Shown piece after piece: positions 1 to 9,697 of a stretch of DNA of 64,000 nucleotides (positions are counted from its first letter, which is position 1; each line of letters opens with the position of its first letter). The position numbers were made by a program, and so were the translations under genes. A model generated the notes under the pieces. It saw nothing but the letters and a program-made list of their open reading frames with translations. It was not told the origin of the DNA and searched no databases. Origin of the DNA: Arachnopeziza araneosa (lineage: Eukaryota > Ascomycota > Leotiomycetes > Helotiales > Arachnopezizaceae); NCBI GenBank assembly GCA_003988855.1, contig QYAI01000119.1:1-64000 (forward strand), given 5' to 3'.

Positions 1-1055
1 TTGCTCTTACTACTAGAACTACTAGCAGCAGCTTTAGTTCGAGATAATCTTTAAGTTGTAGCTGCAGTTGCAGCAAGACTACGACTTTAGTAGCGACGTA
101 TATAGTTAACATTTGCAGTTAAAGCTTTTAAAAATAATTAGCTGCTGTACTAAACTAGTATTAAAAACTTACTTAAATGTTTTTTCTTATCGCACAAGTT
201 TTTTTTATTATAGCAAAGCTTAAGAAAGCACTTGTTAGCGCTTTCGCAAAAGCTACTACTACTACTGCGTTTAATGCAACAACTGCTGCTTAAACTGTAG
301 CGTTGCTGTTAGCAGCTTAAAAAGCAGCAAACTTAGTATTAACAAACTAAAGAATTTGCAAAATGTTAGAAAGTAACTTTAAGCTAATTTAGATTTATAC
401 TAAAACATAAAGTGCGTTTTGTGCAATGCAGTATTTACACTTTTTTAAAGTAGCTTTAGCAAAGTTGCAAGTATAACTATTTACAGTTTTAGCTTTGTGC
501 AAGCAACAAAAATAGCAAACTTAATAAGCTGCAAGAAAAGCACTAAGTAAAACTAAAAGAAGTATAGTACTGTAAAAAGTTAATATTAATTCTAAATTAA
601 GCTTAAACACTTACAGACGTTAAAAGTTAAAAAAGTATGTAAGAAAAAAAAAAAAAACTCGAACTTACAGAAAACTTCGACTTATATAAGTAGTTTAGAC
701 TACATTTACTTTTTTCTTTTGTCGCAAGCTAATAGTTAGTAGTTGTTTGTTTTTTGTTTGTTTTTTTGTTTGCTTTCTTTATCTGTACTAAACTTAAATC
801 GAACAATTTTCAGATGCAACTAAAAAAAAACACATATAATTAGACAAATTCTGATTTATATTAGAACTATTTAGAAAAGCTTAAAAACAAGCTTTAGTCT
901 AAAAAAGAAAGATGTAATAAGCAAGATATTACGTAAACTAATTGTTATATGTAAACAGCACGAGCGACAGAATCTTATTTCCGAAGTGTAAAGAATAAAA
1001 AGTACATTCAGAGTTTATTCGAACTAGAGCTAGAAAGAAGTTTACTGTAGATAAG

Positions 1056-1539
1056 GCACACCTTACTCTTGTAGTTTTTTTTTTCTTATATTCTTCTTTT
1101 TCTTCGTAGCTAGCCTATAAACCAAATGTACTCAGACTATTAACGCACTCTTATATGCCTCTTGACTAGCTACATCCGTGTTCGTGCCGTTACAACTATA
1201 GCTCTTTTGATTTTGCTAGTACTCTCTTAACAAAAAGTGCTGGTACTCTCTGAGAGTACCAACGGGAACAGGTGTAGGTTTCAAGAAGAGGGAATGTAAG
1301 GGATGAAACTTTCTCTAGTTACATGATGTATGAAAAAAGGTCGGAACATATTCGGAAGGTGTTTGGGCCACTACACTAGAAAGTATATAGCACACCTTTC
1401 TATTGCTTTCTTTCTCTTTCTTTCTTATATTACTCTTTTCCTTCGTACTAAAGCCTATAAGTCGAATATACTAGCTTTGTCGTAAACGCACTTCTATATG
1501 CCTCTTCTCTAGTCACCTCGTTACCTGCGCCGTTACAAT
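1056..1539. repeat. Two diverged direct repeat copies inside the AT-rich island
   Basis: About 140-150 bp at 1056-1197 recur in the same orientation at about 1390-1539. Shared blocks in order are a CACACCTT start, a T-rich stretch with CTTATATT, CCTTCGTA, AGCCTATAA, AACGCACT, TATATGCCTCTT and a GCCGTTACAA end. The differences are mostly transitions and small indels, as expected for RIP and drift. The copies may be two halves of an old element or a tandem duplication. Confidence 0.65.
1242..1260. repeat. Perfect 9-bp inverted repeat with 1-nt centre
   Basis: GGTACTCTC is followed after one T by its exact reverse complement GAGAGTACC. A half-copy of the same arm (GTACTCTC) occurs about 24 bp upstream. 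It lies between the two diverged direct repeats and may be an internal or terminal hairpin of the dead element. Confidence 0.6.
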
Positions 1540-2165
1540 TCTGAGCTAGAAGAAAGCGTTGATTATTCTTATTTAAACCGCGATTAAAGCGATCAGAGCG
1601 ATGAAACTAGTTCTAAAAGCTCGATAGAAAGCTTAGATTTAATTCGTAAACGAGATGATTTTGTATTATTCGAATAGTTATTAAATTAAGTTACTTTGCG
1701 ATAATTTAACTAGAGATAGTACCTTCGGTCGCAATTTTAAGGGTGGACGTTTTGCTTGCGAGTAGACCTTTGCTTTCTCCGACTACCAGGGCTTGCTCGT
1801 GCGTAGAAGAGCACTGACTATTAGTTATTACTTTTTTTTTTTTAACAATTGCTGTTCGAACTATGCTTGCTTAGCGTTTTTAAATAAACTTGTTCTTGTT
1901 TAATAGCTAAATTGTTTAAATAGTATTATTTGCTTTAAGAAAAAAACTTATCTAAATTAACTGCGTTTTTTTCTGCGTAAGTTACTAATGTACAAGAAGC
2001 AAAAAAGCAGCTAATAAAATAAGAATCTTGTTAGCTTTTAGCTAGCTTTTAATATGTATATTTCGAAAAAACAACTAAAGTAAAGAACTTAAAACAAGAA
2101 CAACGTATGCGCGCAATAAATTTAAAAACTAGCGTATGCAACAAACAAGAAACAAGTAAATAAAT
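1540..2165 (+). pseudogene. Possible RIP-mutated transposon coding relic
   Basis: Reading plus-strand frames at 1540-1700 and 1990-2165 gives protein-like, charged sequence (for example a Ser/Asp/Glu-rich stretch, and a Lys/Gln/Arg-rich stretch) broken only by TAA and TAG. These stops fall where CAA or CAG glutamine codons would fit, as RIP would produce. The basic, Gln-rich tail resembles the C-terminal part of some DNA-transposon proteins, but I cannot name the family. Low confidence. Confidence 0.3.
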
Positions 2166-2836
2166 TAATGTATTAGTAAGAAGAGAATATCAATGAAATT
2201 CGTATAATTAATGCTTTATCTGTACTTAAACTAAATCTATTCGTAAAATCAATCGCATAAATAAACCTAACTAACTATTCCCTCTCTCATTCCCTGTGTG
2301 TCCCCTCGTTGTCCTCTCGTTCTCCAATCTTCATGTAGATGCTCTGTAGAACCTCCTTTATAGAGAGTCCTACGCACGTGCTCCCGCTAGCGAAATGACG
2401 GAAAAATGTCATGCACCCTGGCTATAACAGTGACTTTTACTTTGTAGCTAGCTATCTGGCGATATAGATAGTAATATAAACCCCCTAACTCTAAGAGCTG
2501 ATAAACAATCGCTGACTCCGCGGTTACAGGTGTCAATATAGATAGCTTCTCTATTCTTCCATCGCACTATCTCTGGAGTTGAGACCGGCTGGTCACCTTC
2601 AGATAACAGCTCCGCACTAAACCTGACAAGGAAGAAAGCAAATGAAGAAATATTGAGGCCTGATAATAATTAAGCAGCTTTTAAGAAGGCTCTTAAACTA
2701 AAACAAGGAAATTTGCACTGTCTCTCCCAAATTCTTTCAATAAATGTTGAATATTATATAGAATGTCCAGACATCGTATTATTTCCAAGCTAGATATCTT
2801 CCAGCCCATTGACTTAACAGCAAGAAGTAAGAGCAC

Positions 2837-3088
2837 TTAAGAAAGCACCAATACCTCCCCTCCTAGCATGCTTCTCATTTTCTTTAGTGTCTGTTTAATC
2901 AGCTCTCTACTCCAACTCTTCTTTGCAAACATACCATCTTCTTTCGCCAAAGTTCCAGCAGCTTCTCTCCTCTCTTTTCTAATGTCCGCCCATTTCTGCA
3001 TTCTTTCAAGCGCGTCCCTATCTTTCGCGCTGAGTTCTGGATTCTGAGGTGGCTGGTGTGAAATCGGGATCTGGGTATTGGATGACAT
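2837..3088 (-). CDS. Hypothetical 83-residue charged protein
   Basis: An ATG-started frame of 83 codons. The product is hydrophilic and predicted mainly helical, with a Pro-rich N terminus and a basic/acidic middle (KDRDALERMQKW near residues 22-33) ending in a short hydrophobic tail. The last codons contain a GAG|GTATTG that could be a splice donor, so the real C terminus may lie further left. No signal peptide and no family that I recognise. It borders the AT-rich island. Its amino-acid balance is better than the neighbouring random frames, the main reason to keep it. Confidence 0.4.
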   Translation of the reverse strand: MSSNTQIPISHQPPQNPELSAKDRDALERMQKWADIRKERREAAGTLAKEDGMFAKKSWSRELIKQTLKKMRSMLGGEVLVLS

Positions 3089-3722
3089 TTTCGCCGATAT
3101 TAAATTTTCAAAGAATGATGACGGCGAATTTGATGGGAAATCTGATTAAATCTATTGAAAGATGAGACGTGCTGCGCCTTCATGGAAGCGCGCATTATGG
3201 TGCAGGGTTGTTATCACCCATTCTTACATATTTCGAAACCTGTAGGCTGGGGCGATGAAGCTGACAGCCACCATAAGGGGTTGAAACGACAGAGCTGTGT
3301 TCCAGAAGTTCATGAGACAAAATATGTCAGCTTACTCACTCGCCAAATCTCGCCAATTGTCAATTAACCGCTTTCCAAGCGCCAGCATTATCAATAAGCG
3401 CATATTTTAAGATAGGAGTTACATCTGCTGCATTACGAGCAATGTGCCCTCGCGATATCTATCAAAGTTTGAAGTTGAAGATCTCGAAGCCAAGAGGCTA
3501 CATTAAGGACAATCTTCTAATTACCTTCTCAACATTTATTCATGTCCCTCAATGCAGACGGAATTAATAATGTGTCGCAATCACATAGATTCCTCCATCA
3601 TTGTTGAATCCATCTTGCTTCAAGATTGTTTTGAGTTACTACGATGGGGGCTGCTTATTCTGAGGCCGACCCTATGCTCACATTTACAAATGTTCCTTCA
3701 GCTCCATGATGAACTTCATGTT

Positions 3723-3868
3723 TCAGTCGCCAGTCTCGATACTCTTTGATCCTCACCAACAATAGTGACGGAGACAATGGTCAACATCACGAGGATCACA
3801 CCACGCCAATATGAAGTTTCAGTCTTCGGTCTTGATGCTGCTTATCTCCAACAATAGTGACGGAGTAA
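3723..3868. repeat. Imperfect ~50-bp direct repeat in promoter region
   Basis: Copies at about 3723-3773 and 3821-3868 begin TTTCAGTC, contain a diverged CTCGAT/CTTGAT block, and end with the identical CAACAATAGTGACGGAG. They lie 300-450 bp upstream of the start codon at 4174. Confidence 0.65.
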
Positions 3869-4027
3869 TGAGCATGATGAAGAGAGAGTGAGAGCATCTA
3901 AGATGAAGCAATCATGCCCTATTCTGTATCAGCGGAAATGGACCCATTACTGATCGTATGCTTCAGTATCTGATACAGTGAGGTAAGAAAACATACAGGC
4001 AAGAGAAGCTTCGATTGTACCCAGATC

Positions 4028-4034
4028 TATAAAG
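4028..4034 (+). promoter_or_regulatory. TATA box of the Kex2-repeat gene
   Basis: TATAAAG lies about 140 bp before the ATG at 4174 and is followed by a C/T- and CA-rich leader (CTCTCTATCATTC and similar) typical of strongly expressed fungal genes. Start-site position is inferred. Confidence 0.5.
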
Positions 4035-4173
4035 TCAAGCTGAAAGCCCCAAAGCTCAAATAATTATCATCAACAACAGCAGCATAAACAGCATCTAAAG
4101 TCAGCGACTCAGTTCTTTCACTCTCAACAGTACAACCCTCTCTATCATTCTTTCTCAGCATTCATTATCAATT

Positions 4174-5121
4174 ATGATCGGCATCATGAAGCCCATCGCC
4201 GCTTTCACGGCATTCTTAGCTCTCACAAACCAAGCATTAGCTACTCCAATCGCATTTGGAGGACAAAGTTACAATGTTACAAAGACCATTCCTCCTTATT
4301 GCACCTTCTGCCTCGCCGATGAAGTCAGCACCCTAGCTGGCTCCGCTATTTCTTCTGGCGACGAAGCCAAAATGGCACAAACACTTAACACCATTCAAAC
4401 AAAAATCGATTCAATCCCTTCCGGACTGCGAATTGGAATTCCAGTCAATTCCACCGGATCACCCGTGAGTCCTGCCAACAAACGCGATTCTTCAAACGGA
4501 CAATCAGGATGCGCATTCTGTATCTTCGAGGATATAGGCGATGCCATTGGATCTCTTTTCGATGCTGCTGATAAACGCTCTAATCCTTCTTTGGCTGATA
4601 TGACTGCGACCCTTCAACATATTCAACAGATCGCAAGTGATAGCATCACCCCGGAAGAGCAGTCTATCTTGAATGATTTGAAGAACATCACAACAGTTGT
4701 TTCTTCCACCAAACGTGATTCCTCAAACGGCCAGTCGGGATGTGCATTCTGCATCATTGATGAGATAGGTGAAGCTATCGGTTCACTCTTCGAACGTAAG
4801 CGGGCCACGCCTTCTGCTTCGGATTTGTTGAATACTCTGAATATGATCAAGGGTAAAGTCTCGGGCTTTCTCTCCGGTCTTTCTTCCGACGTCAACAACG
4901 CCAAACGCGATTCCTCCAACGGTCAATCAGGATGCTCATTCTGTATCTTCGAGGATATAGGTGATGCTATCGGATCTCTTTTCGATGCCGCTGACCGCAA
5001 GCGAGGGACACCATCGGTAGAAGCCATGACCAGCACCTTGAGCGACATCTTTGGGATCGTGAATGGCACTGTGACTGGGCCTCAAAAATCCGCTCTAAAC
5101 TACTTCGGTACACCACAATGA
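4174..5121 (+). CDS. Secreted Kex2-processed repeat protein precursor (CxFC peptides)
   Basis: Intronless, 315 residues. Residues 1-23 form a signal peptide (a second Met at residue 5 could be the start). Dibasic Kex2-type KR sites lie at about 103-104, 134-135, 180-181, 209-210, 244-245 and 276-277. Between them, three near-identical units begin DSSNGQSGC(A/S)FC (from residues 105, 182 and 246) and continue as an amphipathic, acidic helix containing IG(D/E)AIGSLF. They alternate with a second unit class that starts with a PS motif and has a T(L)-rich helix. The N-terminal part (CTFC at 43-46, then a TLNTIQ helix) looks like an ancestral, unprocessed pair of the same modules. Kexin would release CxFC peptides of about 26-29 residues. 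This matches the general class of fungal kexin-processed secreted peptides; no dikaritin-type UstYa or tyrosinase gene is visible nearby and the units lack Tyr. Function unknown: effector, signal or RiPP precursor are all possible. Confidence 0.88.
   Translation: MIGIMKPIAAFTAFLALTNQALATPIAFGGQSYNVTKTIPPYCTFCLADEVSTLAGSAISSGDEAKMAQTLNTIQTKIDSIPSGLRIGIPVNSTGSPVSPANKRDSSNGQSGCAFCIFEDIGDAIGSLFDAADKRSNPSLADMTATLQHIQQIASDSITPEEQSILNDLKNITTVVSSTKRDSSNGQSGCAFCIIDEIGEAIGSLFERKRATPSASDLLNTLNMIKGKVSGFLSGLSSDVNNAKRDSSNGQSGCSFCIFEDIGDAIGSLFDAADRKRGTPSVEAMTSTLSDIFGIVNGTVTGPQKSALNYFGTPQ
4486..4999 (+). repeat. Three ~90-bp coding repeats separated by Kex2 sites
   Basis: Copies at about 4480-4575, 4708-4803 and 4900-4998 are highly similar at DNA level, including many synonymous positions, while the spacers between them have diverged. 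This suggests recent duplication, gene conversion or strong constraint. Each unit is far below the few hundred bp normally needed to trigger RIP. Confidence 0.85.
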
Positions 5122-5869
5122 TTAATCACTAGGTAGTCTACGAAATGGTAATAGTGTTGACGGTGGTGGTAGTGTCTTTGGATGCTGGACATTCTTTACT
5201 GTTGGTGTGTTCGCACTTAATGCTTGAACATTCATTTGTTTTCTTGTCATGATTTCGCCTGTGGAGTTGTAAAATAGAATATCTCTTTGTTATACAGTCA
5301 ATAGAAAGCTTCGCGCCAAAAGATTTCACCCACGTATCTATGGCAACGCTTTGATTCTTGTCTCCGTGGCGAAGCATTAAGATAAGTTAAGATTCATTCG
5401 CTCCGATAAAGTAGGATATAGCACAAGCAATAATAACTTGAACTGGATTCCATTCTCGTGGTTCGTATCGACATACAGTTTTCGCTCATCATAAAAATCA
5501 TGTCCTATTATCATGTCTTTTCTTACAAACCAAGGACAGCACTCCCAACAACGCCCTGTATCAACTAAAGCCTTAGAGCTGAAGCGTATATTAGTAGTAT
5601 AGGAGCGGTACAGTATAAATTTCAAGAAAAATCTGTATAAGAATAATTCAACAAAGAGGATAATCATTGTAATGCATTCCAAGTAAATTGTATCTTGTGA
5701 TACCTGTCCTCCTACCAGTAGTCCCCCTCGCAAGAATTTGCTCGAGAAAATAGTAACACCTTTCATCCCATTACACGAAAAAATCTGAAGCTGAAAAGCG
5801 AACAAACTTGCCCAAATCCATCATGAAGTTCTAGGGTACCCCAAAGAGCAAAATGATCTTAGCCGACCT
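5122..5869. other. Intergenic region with a possible retropepsin-like relic
   Basis: Contains the 3' flank of the peptide-precursor gene and no convincing complete gene. On the minus strand an open frame at 5377-5805 has an ALVDTG motif and, about 20 residues later, MIIGHDF, the spacing and wording of the two conserved parts of a retropepsin-type aspartic protease. The rest of the frame is cysteine- and phenylalanine-rich noise. If real it is a fragment. Confidence 0.4.
5377..5805 (-). pseudogene. Possible aspartic-protease (retropepsin-like) fragment
   Basis: The 142-codon frame includes ALVDTG near residue 80 and IIGHDFYDE near residue 101, reminiscent of the catalytic DTG and the later ILGxDF strand of retroelement or cellular retropepsins. 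The N-terminal half is hydrophobic without a recognisable domain. No reverse transcriptase, integrase or terminal repeats are nearby. Could be chance. Confidence 0.2.
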
Positions 5870-6283
5870 TCATCTCCGTAATTTGGTCTCCCAAACCCAA
5901 GCCACCACCGAGGATATTGCAAGGCCCAGAAACAACCAAATCTGTGGAAATCCTTCACCAAATTCGGGATCTACTGCGAGGCTCCCAGGATACAGGATAG
6001 CACTCATGCCTGTGATCCAATAGATCGATCCGAAAATCATTGCAGTGAAATAGTCATCATCCTTCCTCCTGAGTTTCGTGTTTGTTCTGGTCGGGGCTGG
6101 TCGGAACGTGTAGTACAAAGTTGCTAGCCCAAGGCAGACTCCCATACTCATTGTCTGGCCATTATGGAATTTCGCATGTGGAGGCCACCGAGGATTATAT
6201 ATGTGAGTTTCGTTGAAATCTGCGATGAATGGGCCTAGGATTGCACCCAAGGCGGAGAGTGAAAATAGAACTTGAGCTAACAT
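5870..6283 (-). CDS. Small four-helix membrane protein (DUF6640-like)
   Basis: A single exon of 137 residues. Four hydrophobic stretches are visible, at about 1-21, 45-61, 79-99 and 113-130. The sequence between the first two (NETHIYNPRWPPHAKFHNGQ) is the most conserved-looking part and resembles the small fungal membrane family I know as DUF6640, sometimes mislabelled acetyltransferase. The C terminus is basic (ETKLRR). It is transcribed in the same direction as the Ytp1-like gene 241 bp away. Function unknown; membrane location is inferred. Confidence 0.7.
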   Translation of the reverse strand: MLAQVLFSLSALGAILGPFIADFNETHIYNPRWPPHAKFHNGQTMSMGVCLGLATLYYTFRPAPTRTNTKLRRKDDDYFTAMIFGSIYWITGMSAILYPGSLAVDPEFGEGFPQIWLFLGLAISSVVAWVWETKLRR

Positions 6284-6524
6284 GATTTCAATGCAAAGGA
6301 AGGCGACAATTTAGGTAACGCGAAAACGACGACCTTTATAAGTGAAGTGGGAGAAATGTTGACACGGGCCATCGGTAAACCCCCGTTGTCACGTGACGAA
6401 CATTTCTGTGTTACTTTCAATTGAGGTGCGTGCAGGTTGTACAGTAAGATCTACGTTTTAGATTTATGATTGATAACGCCAATGTACATGCAATAACCTT
6501 CCCATAACCAAGAACAGAAGAAAT

Positions 6525-8048
6525 TTACTCAACCCGAGCTTCATTATTCTTCCCCAGCGTACTTGGACTCTCTGGGCTTTCATCCTCACTCATCAGTCCT
6601 TCTAGCTCAAATTCTTCTGCATCCCTGATTTGTCTTGTATCAGCCGCCCTTCCGCTTCGTCTTGGCGCATGATCATCTTTAGGTGGAACAGGTGGTACGG
6701 AATTGACAGCGTAGAGGTGGAGGAGCATATTTGTGAATAGGAAGATTAAAAAGGCGAAGCTGTAGAGGACGAGAATATAAGACACATGTGTAATACCAGC
6801 ATCAGAAATAAGTTGCATTTGTTCTTCCGTGGCACCCATGAATAAGAAACCAGATGCGTAAAGAAGCTAAAACAGTCAGAAAGATTCAGAGAGGTCAGAA
6901 GAATACTTACAAATGGTGGGATGTATTGGAAACTGTTAGCGTCTCCGTCTTCGGAAACTGTATTTCGATCCCTGAGGACGAATGCAACCTCAATAATTCG
7001 AGAAAGACCAGCAGCCATCAAAGTATACCCGAAGATGGTATGAACCATGGTACTGAGTGGCAGATGTTGTGGATGTGCAGACATAGCCCAGCCTGTGATC
7101 AATATGACAAAGCCTGGAATGAAGTTTCTTTTCGGAGCCCCATTTCTCTTTCTGCTGAGCCAGATACCTGCAAGACCTGCGCACCACCAAATGACACCCA
7201 TCGTTGTGTGTTGAATATCATTGCCCACCCAATCTCCACCCCATCTGTGTTCTGTAAATGTATTGACACAACCCCACGCGGCAATTATCAATGAGTCGAA
7301 GAATTCCTGAGACTTTCCAGTACTTTTCAGCCATGCCTGACCAACTAACATGATGATTGTTAGGAGGATACCATATCCGATAAAAGCACTTCCCATGATG
7401 AAATGAGCCAAGCATTGTCCAAGATGGTCATCTCGACAAAATCCTAATGCCGTGATTCCCCCAAAGAGCATTTGTACCCAAGCCACGACTGGCATAGATT
7501 TTCCTACGATTCCGTGTCCTACGACTGCAACCTTCCTAATCTTGCCATGGAATCCTTTTGTGATGTGAAATTTGAGGTAGATGCCGAAAACGACTTGGAC
7601 AATGAGCATTAGCATAAGCCAATTCGAAAAGCCAGCGTGTATATTGTGTGCAAACACTCTTCCCTTATGCAGATGTCCTAAGAAATATGCCACCACCGCG
7701 ATCGCTGTTCCAAGAACTTGTGTAGGTACATGCCACCGATTCCGTACAATCTACGGATGTTAACTCTTATTTTGATATATGAGGGGAATCCTACACCAAG
7801 GACCATTCCAGCAGGAAAAATGATACCAAAGGACAGCATCATTAGAAGAATATGGATCCATAGTATCGTATCCTAATGTTGTCAGCAGTGATTAAACTCC
7901 GGCGCAGCAAACCTACAATTGGCTCCGCCGACATGTGTTCTCCCTCTTGTATTTTCGACATATCGTGACCATGTGCAGCTACTCCTCTTGCAGAGAGAAG
8001 TAGTCCAATGGCCACTACCATTGGGGAAGGAGTTGTGATGCGCTCCAT
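6525..8048 (-). CDS. YTP1: Ytp1-like multi-pass membrane protein
   Basis: Four exons: 7917-8048, 7795-7872, 6911-7750 and 6525-6866, giving 463 residues, close to yeast Ytp1. A signal peptide (residues 1-25) is followed by a HGHDMS segment and about ten membrane helices. The first part (WIHILLMMLSFGIIFPAGMV) matches the N-terminal DUF2427 domain, which resembles cytochrome b561 helices. The later part (EHRWGGDW, NDIQHTTMGVIWWCAG) matches the Ytp1 domain. Several membrane His residues could bind heme, but heme binding is not established. The C-terminal tail is hydrophilic and acidic. All introns are 44 nt with GT-AG ends. Function unknown in yeast. Confidence 0.9.
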
Positions 8049-9697
8049 GTTTCGAGGGGATGCAAGGCCGAGTGCCAGATGTAGAAGTGTGCAGCGAACA
8101 GACCTGGAGAAGACAACAAGTCTCCCGTTTGAATTGTAAGTGCTCCTCTACCTTGAAACAACCGGAGCTGGTCGAATAGGAATTATGGATGAACAACGCG
8201 AAAGGGTTGCGTGGCGTTTTCTAAGTAGGATTGCGATGTATATTACTAACACTAAGCCAGCTTTGCATTCTGCCCATACTACCGCCTAATTGCTGAGTAA
8301 GCTTACTCCATTCTCCTCAGTGAGCTTATTGCCTATGGAAAAAGAAAGATGTAGCGTGCGAAATCATAAGCCCAAGTGTCTTCCAACTTACAAACCATTC
8401 AATTGGCTTCGTCTCGTACCTCAAGGAAGTTGAGGAGTTTCTAATCACGATGCTTTTGACACCTCCATTCAAATTTTTTTTCTAGATGGAGGCGAAGACA
8501 AAGAGCCAGGGAGATCAATTAACATTTCTGAGACTGGGAGAAATGAGATGTTGAGGCTCTGCAAAGTACTTGTAACGATAGCTATCTGAGATGTCTAGAA
8601 TCTATGGAAAAGCTTAGATACGGTCGCTTTTGATTCGCAATATTGTGTAAGTACAAACGATCGTAGGTACGATGTAACTGCTTGTATCAAAATTCAAATA
8701 CTGCACAATCCAAAAGTACCTTATCCTTCCCCCTTCCCCGTGTACTATCTTGTTTCCGACAAATATCCGCCATTGCATTTCTACTTAGCGTCACGCACGT
8801 TGGTGACTGTTTAGAACAGGAGGATGGTACATGTACAATTTGGATAGTGATACTAAGTATGGGCGGTTGGCATTGCCTTCCCGTGAACAAGAGCTACACA
8901 CTTGGCAGTGTTTAAAGCTCTGCCATAAAGTTCTGTAACTGGCCAGAGAATATGCACTTAGTGTGTGTCCAGTTAAATGGTGTTGACCGGGTCTTCTCAG
9001 AGTTGAGCTTAAACCTCGACTACGGATTGGATCTATTTTTATACAACGTGCAGCACGATCTTTCAACCATTCTAAAGTTAAGGGAGATGTTCTGCGTATC
9101 CTACTTATCATGAGTTTGTTGAAATCTCGAACCTAGCTTCAAGTCTTTCTGTGACATAAAAGCTAAGTATAAATTGAACCAGAAGTTCTACCTTGACCCT
9201 TCTCTGCAGCTAAAACTGTAAACGTTCGAGTTCGCGTCCTTTAAAACATATATGATATTGGCATAATGTAGAAGATAAATGTTTTGTCCTTAGCTTTCGC
9301 TTTCGCTATCTTTTTCTTAGAAATTAAAAGTTGGAATCTCATACGTGAATCAGACGGGAAATCCCATTGCATCAAAATGGCGCACCAATTGAGCACTCCA
9401 AACTAAGTGGCAGGCCGTGCTCCTAGCTGTGTCATGGTATTGAAAGAGTGGCAAAGGTTCAGAAAGTTAACGTCAAAGTAGGAGCAACTTGGTATTCGAG
9501 ATTCGTCTCGTGTCTTAAAATGCTATGCTCAACAGCAACAGCACCTCTCTGTTAGAGCTCCTATGACACTTGGCTATATGACTCGGGGTGCTTGCTTATC
9601 CATGAGGCTTAGTTTATCTTTCTCAGCCGTTGCACCGGCGGCGATCGCCTATCCATTACTGCTCCATTCCCATCCACAAGTCCTTGTCATTTGCAGT
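8049..9697. other. Intergenic region between YTP1-like gene and ALB1
   Basis: This holds the promoter of the minus-strand YTP1-like gene and the 3' flank of ALB1. Short frames at 8682-9111 are overlapping shadows on both strands without domain signal. I see no gene. Confidence 0.6.

Larger units (their letters stand above)
1..2640. other. AT-rich, RIP-like island without intact genes
   Basis: By eye the sequence is strongly AT-rich, with TpA far commoner than ApT, long A/T runs and no long open frame on either strand. This is what repeat-induced point mutation (CpA to TpA) leaves in ascomycete repeats. Composition returns to normal between about 2280 and 2640. It is probably the remains of one or more transposons. 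I see no terminal repeats that would name the element. Confidence 0.7.
3089..4173. other. Intergenic region upstream of the Kex2-repeat gene, with short repeats
   Basis: I see no convincing gene; the short open frames at 3155-3367 and 3552-3749 look random. It contains a roughly 50-bp imperfect direct repeat (3723-3773 and 3821-3868, sharing CAACAATAGTGACGGAG exactly) and a 9-bp inverted repeat CTGTATCAG/CTGATACAG at 3924-3932 and 3970-3978. Confidence 0.6.

Noticed and set aside
1..60. Telomere at the window edge
   Set aside because: No TTAGGG or CCCTAA arrays at either end.
4623..4919. 98-codon minus-strand frame inside the peptide-precursor gene
   Set aside because: It is antisense to the repeats and has no start context or domain; a shadow.
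4174..5121. Dikaritin (ustiloxin/phomopsin type) cluster
   Set aside because: The repeat units have no Tyr-containing core, and no UstYa-like or tyrosinase gene is visible in the window.
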